In this document: positions 54,805 to 64,000 of the stretch, one piece after another
Layout: every line of letters begins with the position of its first letter
Position numbering within the stretch: position 1 is the first letter of the stretch
Assembly (NCBI RefSeq): GCF_018688455.1
Contig: NZ_CP061319.1
Location: 868,001 to 932,000 of the forward strand
Length of the DNA: 64,000 nt
Reading direction: 5' to 3'
DNA from: Polynucleobacter sp. AM-7D1
GTDB taxonomy: Bacteria > Pseudomonadota > Gammaproteobacteria > Burkholderiales > Burkholderiaceae
Program-made: the position numbers and the translations under genes
Notes under the pieces: generated by a model
Database searches by the model: none
What the model was told of the DNA's origin: nothing
The model's input: only the letters and a program-made list of their open reading frames with translations

Positions 54805-57390
54805 TTAAATTGTTACTGTGTCAGCAACATCGCTGAATGATTTAATCTTGTCAAAGTTCATGTACTTATAAACTTCACCAGATTTAGCGTTCAACGACTC
54901 AACTTGCTCGAAATATTCCTGCGGCGTTGGTAGGCGACCCAAGAGTGCAGCAACCGCTGAAAGTTCAGCAGAAGCTAAGTACACGCGTGTATCGATACCT
55001 AAGCGGTTCGGGAAGTTACGAGTTGAAGTAGAGACTGCTGTGGAGCCTTTACGGATCTGCGCCTGGTTACCCATACAGAGTGAGCAGCCCGGAGTTTCCA
55101 TACGTGCACCAGTAGCGCCCAAAATGCCGTAATAGCCTTCTTCGGTCAGAATCATCTGGTCCATCTTGGTTGGAGGGGCTACCCATAGGCGAGTAGGCAT
55201 ATCCTTTTTGCCTTGAAGAACTTGGCCAGCTGCACGGAAGTGACCAATGTTGGTCATACAAGAGCCGATAAATACCTCATCGATTTTTTCGCCAGATACT
55301 TCAGACAGGAACTTCACGTCATCTGGATCGTTAGGGCAGGCCAAGATTGGCTCTTTAATTTCGCTCATATCGATTTCGATCACTTCGGCATAGTCCGCAT
55401 CTGCATCAGCCTTAAGCAAATCCGGTTTAGCAATCCAAGCTTCCATCGCTTTGATGCGACGACCTAGGGTGCGCTTATCTTCATATCCATTTGCAATCAT
55501 CCACTTCATCAAAGTGATGTTGGAGCGCATGTACTCAATAATTGGCTCTTTGCTTAACTGAATTGCGCAACCAGCGGCAGAGCGCTCAGCAGAAGCATCA
55601 GACAATTCAAATGCTTGCTCAACTTTAAGATCAGGCAAACCTTCGATTTCTAAAATACGGCCAGAGAAAATATTTTTCTTGCCTTGTTTTTCAACGGTAA
55701 GCAAACCTTTTTTAATTGCATACAAGGGGATTGCATTAACCATATCGCGCAAAGTGATGCCAGGTTGCATTTTTCCTTTGAAGCGAACCAAGACCGATTC
55801 AGGCATATCCAATGGCATAACACCGGTAGCTGCAGCAAAAGCAACTAAGCCAGAGCCAGCAGGGAAGGAGATACCGATTGGGAAGCGAGTATGACTATCG
55901 CCACCAGTACCGCAGGTATCAGGTAGAAGTAAACGATTCAACCAGCTATGAATCACGCCATCACCTGGACGCAATGCAACACCGCCGCGGTTAGTCATAA
56001 ACGCTGGCAACTCATGGTGAGTGCGAATATCAACTGGTTTTGGATAAGCGGATGTATGGCAGAAAGACTGCATCACTAAGTCAGCAGAGAAGCCTAAGCA
56101 AGCCAAGTCCTTTAATTCATCACGGGTCATTGGGCCAGTCGTGTCTTGTGAGCCGACTGTAGTCATGTGTGGCTCGCAATAAGTATCTGGGCGAACGCCT
56201 TGACCTTCTGGCAATCCACAAGCGCGGCCAACCATCTTTTGAGCCAAGCTGAAGCCTTTTTTATTATCAGGCGGGCTAACAGGGATACGGAATTCTGTAG
56301 AAGCTGGCAAACCAAGTGCTGCGCGCGCTTTAGCTGTGAGGCCGCGACCGACGATCAAAGGAATGCGACCACCTGCACGAACTTCATCCAAAATGACTGG
56401 GGACTTGAGTGAGAAAGAAGCGATTTCTTTACCATTCTTAAATGCTTTACCTTCGTATGGACGCAATTCAATTTCATCGCCCATATTCATATCTGAAACA
56501 TCGAGCTCGATTGGCAATGCGCCAGCATCTTCCATGGTGTTAAAGAAGATTGGAGCAATCTTGGTGCCTAAGCAAACACCACCAAAGCGTTTGTTCGGTA
56601 CAAATGGAATATCTTGACCAGTCCACCACAATACGGAATTGGTAGCAGATTTACGTGAAGATCCTGTACCAACAACGTCTCCAACGTAAGCAATTTGATT
56701 GCCTTTTTTCTGGAGCGCTTCAATTTGCTTCATTGGCCCGCGAACGCCTGCCTCGTCAGGCTCAATGCCGGGACGTGGATTCTTCAACATAATGGTCGCA
56801 TGCAACGGAATATCTGGACGACTCCATGCATCAGGGGCTGGAGATAGGTCGTCGGTATTAGTTTCACCAGTGACTTTGAATACGGTGAGCTTCATGCTCT
56901 CTGGGACGGCAGGGCGGCTTGTAAACCATTCTGCATTAGCCCAGCTTTGTAGCACTTCCTTAGCTTGTGCATTGCCTTTTTCTGCTAATTCCTGAACATC
57001 ATGGAAATAGTCGAACATCAATAAGGTCTTTTTCAAGGCTGCTGCTGCAGTAGCTGCACACTCAGAGTCAGAGAGCAATTCCACTAAAGGCTTAATGTTA
57101 TAGCCACCCAGCATGGTTCCTAGGAGCTCTGTTGCCTTGATGCGAGAAATCAAAGGAGTTTTCTCAGTGCCCTTAGCAACGGCATCCAAAAACTCTGCCT
57201 TTACTTTAGCTGCCTCATCAACACCTGCAGGAACGCGATTGGTAATGAGCTCAACTAACTCCGCCTCTTTTCCCTTCGGAGGATTTTTCAGTAAGCCAAC
57301 AAGTTCGGCTGTTTGATCTTTAGTTAGTGGGAGGGCTGGAATTCCAAGGGCTGCGCGTTCGGCAACTTGGGCATTGTAGGCTTCTAGCAT
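54805..57390 (-). CDS. acnB: Aconitate hydratase B
   Basis: 861 residues from ATG 57390, chosen because AGGAAA lies 4 bases upstream and [17 protein letters not shown] is the AcnB N-terminus. The HEAT-like domain 5 leads, followed by the swivel domain and the three-domain core with [16 protein letters not shown] and the cluster cysteines including [11 protein letters not shown]. It isomerises citrate to isocitrate and can act as an RNA-binding protein when iron is low. A 14-bp palindrome overlaps its -35 region. Confidence 0.95.
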   Translation of the reverse strand: MLEAYNAQVAERAALGIPALPLTKDQTAELVGLLKNPPKGKEAELVELITNRVPAGVDEAAKVKAEFLDAVAKGTEKTPLISRIKATELLGTMLGGYNIKPLVELLSDSECAATAAAALKKTLLMFDYFHDVQELAEKGNAQAKEVLQSWANAEWFTSRPAVPESMKLTVFKVTGETNTDDLSPAPDAWSRPDIPLHATIMLKNPRPGIEPDEAGVRGPMKQIEALQKKGNQIAYVGDVVGTGSSRKSATNSVLWWTGQDIPFVPNKRFGGVCLGTKIAPIFFNTMEDAGALPIELDVSDMNMGDEIELRPYEGKAFKNGKEIASFSLKSPVILDEVRAGGRIPLIVGRGLTAKARAALGLPASTEFRIPVSPPDNKKGFSLAQKMVGRACGLPEGQGVRPDTYCEPHMTTVGSQDTTGPMTRDELKDLACLGFSADLVMQSFCHTSAYPKPVDIRTHHELPAFMTNRGGVALRPGDGVIHSWLNRLLLPDTCGTGGDSHTRFPIGISFPAGSGLVAFAAATGVMPLDMPESVLVRFKGKMQPGITLRDMVNAIPLYAIKKGLLTVEKQGKKNIFSGRILEIEGLPDLKVEQAFELSDASAERSAAGCAIQLSKEPIIEYMRSNITLMKWMIANGYEDKRTLGRRIKAMEAWIAKPDLLKADADADYAEVIEIDMSEIKEPILACPNDPDDVKFLSEVSGEKIDEVFIGSCMTNIGHFRAAGQVLQGKKDMPTRLWVAPPTKMDQMILTEEGYYGILGATGARMETPGCSLCMGNQAQIRKGSTAVSTSTRNFPNRLGIDTRVYLASAELSAVAALLGRLPTPQEYFEQVESLNAKSGEVYKYMNFDKIKSFSDVADTVTI

Positions 57391-57475
57391 CGTGTTTCCT
57401 ATTGGGTAAGAGTTATCAACAGTAAGGCTAAGCAGGGCTTGTTTCCCTTTCACACTATTGTAATTGCTAATTCAT

Positions 57476-57489
57476 GTCTTATATAAGAC
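57476..57489. promoter_or_regulatory. GTCTTATATAAGAC palindrome at the acnB promoter
   Basis: A perfect 14-bp palindrome, lying over the -35 position of the acnB promoter (17 bases from TACAAT). The form GTCTTAT-ATAAGAC suits a dimeric GntR-type repressor of TCA-cycle genes. The regulator is unknown. Confidence 0.5.
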
Positions 57490-57681
57490 TTAATTGTCAA
57501 AATTCATCAAACTGCTCAAAAAATAGGCAAATTGAGCTAAGTTTGATGGATTGCACAAGATTTAAGCAATATTCGTGATGGTGTGAGGGGTTATTAGGAG
57601 TTTTTTATAGAGATTCGACAGCACAAATAAATACTCAATAAGAAGAAAAATGAGCTCAAAAACTATCAAAAAATTTAATAG

Positions 57682-57697
57682 CAAGCTCTGGAGCTTG
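57682..57697. repeat. CAAGCTC-TG-GAGCTTG inverted repeat upstream of pyrG
   Basis: 7-bp perfect arms with a 2-base centre, 79 bases before the pyrG start and upstream of its -10. Candidate operator; too tight for a terminator hairpin. Confidence 0.3.
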
Positions 57698-57745
57698 GAT
57701 GCAGTTGGATAGGGAAAGAATTTATGCCTACAGAGTAGCTATCGT

Positions 57746-57751
57746 TATAAT
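57746..57751 (+). promoter_or_regulatory. -10 element of pyrG
   Basis: Perfect TATAAT, giving a start near 57758 and a leader of about 19 bases. The -35 is weak. Confidence 0.45.
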
Positions 57752-57773
57752 TACTTTTTCCAACAGAGCTTAA

Positions 57774-59438
<1,665 letters not shown>

Positions 59439-59447
59439 GAGATCGTC

Positions 59448-61632
<2,185 letters not shown>

Positions 61633-61653
61633 TCATTAGCTAGCTTTTAGTCT

Positions 61654-61980
61654 ATGCGTATCGCCATCTACTCAATGCTGTTATTGCTGATAGCAATACA
61701 GTACCCACTCTGGTTGGGGAAGGGTGGATGGCTCAAGGTTTACGAAATGGAGAGGCAACTCGATTTGCAGAGGGCTAAAAATAGCCTGCTCAGCTTGCGC
61801 AATGCCAAACTTAGTGGTGATGTTAAGGATTTAAAAGAGGGCACTCGAGCAATTGAAGAGCGTGCTCGCGTTGAACATGGCATGATCAAGGAAGGCGAGT
61901 TTTTTGTGCAAATTTTGCCAACTGAAAAACCCACTACAAATGATGCGGATGGCGTAAAGCCAACAAGTGCTAAACGCTAG
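61654..61980 (+). CDS. ftsB: Cell division protein FtsB
   Basis: 108 residues. A short inner tail, one membrane segment (about residues 3-20, [20 protein letters not shown]), a coiled coil ([27 protein letters not shown]... kept in shorter pieces) and the [20 protein letters not shown] block with the family E-E-R-A-R motif. FtsB joins FtsL and FtsQ in the divisome. It closes the pyrG operon, convergent with hslO. Confidence 0.92.
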   Translation: MRIAIYSMLLLLIAIQYPLWLGKGGWLKVYEMERQLDLQRAKNSLLSLRNAKLSGDVKDLKEGTRAIEERARVEHGMIKEGEFFVQILPTEKPTTNDADGVKPTSAKR

Positions 61981-61989
61981 TCCTGCATC

Positions 61990-62955
61990 CTAATGTCCGC
62001 TTGATGGCGGTCTGGTTGCGTCTGCTAATAAATCTGTTTTAAAAACTTGTCTGCAATCTACAGCGTCAAAGCGATAGGTTTTGGAGCAGAAATCACACTC
62101 GGTCTCTACAGCACCTTGCTCTGCAAGAATGCTTTCAACTTCCTCTTCGCCCAGCATTCTGAGGACATCAGCCACCTTGGCCCGAGAACAACGGCAACCA
62201 AAGCGAACAGGGCGAACTGGGAAGCTCCGAACACCACTTTCTGTAGACTCTTCTAAAAAAAGACGGCGCAAGATGGTTTCGGGTGAAAGAGTCAACAATT
62301 CTTCATTAGTGATGGTCTCACCAAGAGTCTGAATTCTGGTCCAACCTTCAGCGGCAAGTTGCGGGTCTAGGTGGGCATGACCTCCGGAGTCAGGCAAGCG
62401 CTGCAAAAGTAATCCACCGACATGGGTGTCGTTTGAAACTAGCCAAATACGGGTGTCTAGCTGCTCTGAATTTTGCATGTACAAAGCGATCGCTTCAGCA
62501 GCGCTCGTAACAGGCTTAATAACCGTGCCACGATGTTCCTGGAGTGCCACAATGCCTTGATAGGGGGCTTGACCAGGCTGGCGATCAGAAGGGTCAAGAG
62601 TAATCACCAGGCGCCCAGTATTGTCAGCATCCAGCAATTCACCTAGAGTGGCGTTGGGATCAATACTCTCCGCCTCTACGGAGAGCTTTACCGTAGCGCG
62701 CATAGTCAAATCAGACTTACATTCAACCACGAGAAGTTGAATTGGACCTTTGCTCTGAGCTTGAATAATCAAGGTCCCATCAAATTTAAGGCTGGCGCTT
62801 AAGAGGGTTGCCGCACCCACGAAGTCACCTAGCATTCGTCTAATAACAGGTGGATCATTCCGACGCTCCAAAACAGCCTGCCAGGCACTACTTATGGAAA
62901 CAATTTCCCCGCGGACTGGGGCGCCATCACACATAAATACAAGTAATTCGTTCAT
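61990..62955 (-). CDS. hslO: Redox-regulated chaperone Hsp33
   Basis: 321 residues. The zinc switch is C254-x-C256 and C287-x2-C290, the CxC...CxxC pattern that forms disulfides under oxidative heat stress and activates the holdase. The N-terminal chaperone domain is complete. It is divergent from gltX with 67 bases between starts. Confidence 0.95.
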   Translation of the reverse strand: MNELLVFMCDGAPVRGEIVSISSAWQAVLERRNDPPVIRRMLGDFVGAATLLSASLKFDGTLIIQAQSKGPIQLLVVECKSDLTMRATVKLSVEAESIDPNATLGELLDADNTGRLVITLDPSDRQPGQAPYQGIVALQEHRGTVIKPVTSAAEAIALYMQNSEQLDTRIWLVSNDTHVGGLLLQRLPDSGGHAHLDPQLAAEGWTRIQTLGETITNEELLTLSPETILRRLFLEESTESGVRSFPVRPVRFGCRCSRAKVADVLRMLGEEEVESILAEQGAVETECDFCSKTYRFDAVDCRQVFKTDLLADATRPPSSGH

Positions 62956-63018
62956 AGGTGAAAGTATCCACTTTTTTCAGAATTGAGTCCTAAATGGCAA
63001 ATTTCTAGGCTGACCTGA

Positions 63019-63024
63019 GATAAT
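63019..63024 (+). promoter_or_regulatory. -10 element of gltX
   Basis: GATAAT with TGGCAA 18 bases upstream (62995-63000). Transcription would start near 63031, at the preferred gltX ATG, implying a leaderless mRNA. Confidence 0.35.
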
Positions 63025-63031
63025 GTCTTTT

Positions 63032-64000
63032 ATGCAAATACGTACACGATTCGCCCCTAGTCCAACGGGCTTTATTCACTTGGGCAACCTCCGCAGTGCT
63101 TTGTATCCGTGGGCTTTTGCTCGCCACAACAAAGGTGACTTCATTTTGCGTATTGAGGATACGGATTTAGAGCGATCCACACAGGAAGCAGTCGATGTCA
63201 TTATCGAAGGTATGGCGTGGCTTGGTCTGGATCTAGATGAGGGTCCGATTTATCAAATGCAACGCATTGATCGTTATCGTGAAGTTGTTAAGCAGATGTT
63301 AGAGGCTGGGCTTGCCTATCCTTGCTATATGAGCGAAGAAGAGCTCAATAAACTACGCGATCAACAGATGGCTAATAAAGAAAAGCCTCGCTATAACGGT
63401 CAATGGCGCCCGGAGCCAGGAAAAATCCTGCCAGCAATACCCGAAGGTATTTTGCCGGTGATTCGCTTTAAGAATCCCATAGGTGGATCCGTTATCTGGG
63501 AGGATGCTGTCAAAGGCAAAATCGAAATTAGCAACGATGAGTTAGATGATTTAGTGATAGCCCGACCAGACGGGACACCGACCTATAACTTCTGCGTTGT
63601 TGTAGACGATCTCGATATGAATATCACCCATGTGATTCGTGGTGATGATCACGTCAACAACACACCACGCCAAATTAATATCATGAAGGCGCTGGGCGGA
63701 ACGCCGCCGGTATATGCCCATTTGCCGACAGTTCTCAATGACTCTGGTGAAAAAATGAGTAAGCGTAATGGCGCTATGAGTGTGCGTGATTACCAAAGAG
63801 CAGGGTACTTGCCGGAAGCCATTCTGAATTACCTCGCTAGGTTAGGGTGGTCTCATGGTGATGCGGAGATCTTTACTAAAGAGCAGTTTGTGAATTGGTT
63901 TGATCTAGACAGCCTTGGTCGATCACCCGCACAACATAACCCTGAAAAATTACTTTGGCTTAATCATCAATATATTCAGAATGCTGATCCTACTGTCTTG
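63032..64000 (+). CDS. gltX: Glutamyl-tRNA synthetase (5' part)
   Basis: 323 residues are visible; the gene runs off the right edge. [19 protein letters not shown] carries the HIGH-equivalent motif, and EKMSKRNG is the KMSKS-equivalent. ATG 63032 fits the family length; an in-frame ATG at 63023 adds only MSF and overlaps the -10. It charges tRNA-Glu. No Shine-Dalgarno precedes either ATG. Confidence 0.95.
   Translation, partial: MQIRTRFAPSPTGFIHLGNLRSALYPWAFARHNKGDFILRIEDTDLERSTQEAVDVIIEGMAWLGLDLDEGPIYQMQRIDRYREVVKQMLEAGLAYPCYMSEEELNKLRDQQMANKEKPRYNGQWRPEPGKILPAIPEGILPVIRFKNPIGGSVIWEDAVKGKIEISNDELDDLVIARPDGTPTYNFCVVVDDLDMNITHVIRGDDHVNNTPRQINIMKALGGTPPVYAHLPTVLNDSGEKMSKRNGAMSVRDYQRAGYLPEAILNYLARLGWSHGDAEIFTKEQFVNWFDLDSLGRSPAQHNPEKLLWLNHQYIQNADPTVL

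Noticed and set aside
57474..57578. Small 34-residue gene between acnB and pyrG
   Set aside because: Composition is AT-driven and polar, there is no ribosome-binding site, and it overlaps the acnB operator palindrome.

Overview
The window is a gene-dense chromosomal segment of a betaproteobacterium, most likely a Burkholderiaceae member of the Polynucleobacter type. I infer this from moderate GC, short spacers, proteins that resemble Ralstonia/Cupriavidus homologues, and characteristic gene orders: tig-clpP-clpX-lon-tRNA-Val-ppiD, ispD-ispF-tRNA-Leu, phaC-phaB-phaR-rimO, tsaB-rimI-holD-like and pyrG-kdsA-eno-ftsB. I see no insertion sequence, prophage, CRISPR array, integrase or rRNA operon. 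It reads as core and near-core chromosome.

Layout. 1-4 kb: a TPP riboswitch facing off the left edge, a Tnr3-like Nudix hydrolase, tRNA-Arg(CCT) beside a pair of perfect inverted DnaA boxes, and a minus-strand operon of a family III CoA-transferase, an MFS carrier and a 46-residue membrane peptide. 4-8.6 kb: parE-parC (topoisomerase IV). 8.6-13.8 kb: XdhC, a MocA-like nucleotidyltransferase, RidA, a CoxE-type VWA protein and a MoxR/CoxD ATPase, which look like maturation factors for a molybdenum hydroxylase whose structural genes are not here; next to them are two single-haem cytochromes c behind a perfect FNR-type box. 13.9-21.9 kb: a GntR/FadR regulator divergent from mutase-meaB-pccB-pccA-VOC, a complete propionyl-CoA to succinyl-CoA route. 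21.9-29 kb: tsaB, rimI, a HolD/UDG-like small protein, lplT, alr, bamD, rluD and pgeF. 29-34.7 kb: polyhydroxyalkanoate genes phaC, phaB and phaR, then rimO and a BktB-like thiolase. 34.8-40.6 kb: serB, mfd, ispD, ispF. 40.6-48.5 kb: tRNA-Leu(TAG), the tig-clpP-clpX proteostasis operon, lon with its own sigma-32-like promoter, tRNA-Val(TAC), and a PpiD without a parvulin domain. 48.5-64 kb: tesA/ybbA, purL, a spermidine-synthase-like protein, acnB, pyrG-kdsA-eno-ftsB, hslO and the 5' part of gltX.

How they work together. The propionyl-CoA module and the PHA module share C3/C5 acyl-CoA chemistry: a BktB-like thiolase could join propionyl-CoA to acetyl-CoA while mutase and carboxylase drain propionyl-CoA into the TCA cycle. 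Proteostasis genes (tig, clpPX, lon, ppiD, hslO, bamD) are concentrated in the second half. The most promising unexplained items are the degenerate UDG-fold/HolD-like protein, the PpiD with its catalytic domain cleanly absent, the small membrane peptide in the CoA-transferase/MFS operon, the DnaA-box pair by tRNA-Arg, the FNR box over the cytochrome pair, and several genes whose -10 element lies so close to the start codon that leaderless mRNAs are likely. I found no clearly new multi-gene defence or mobile system.
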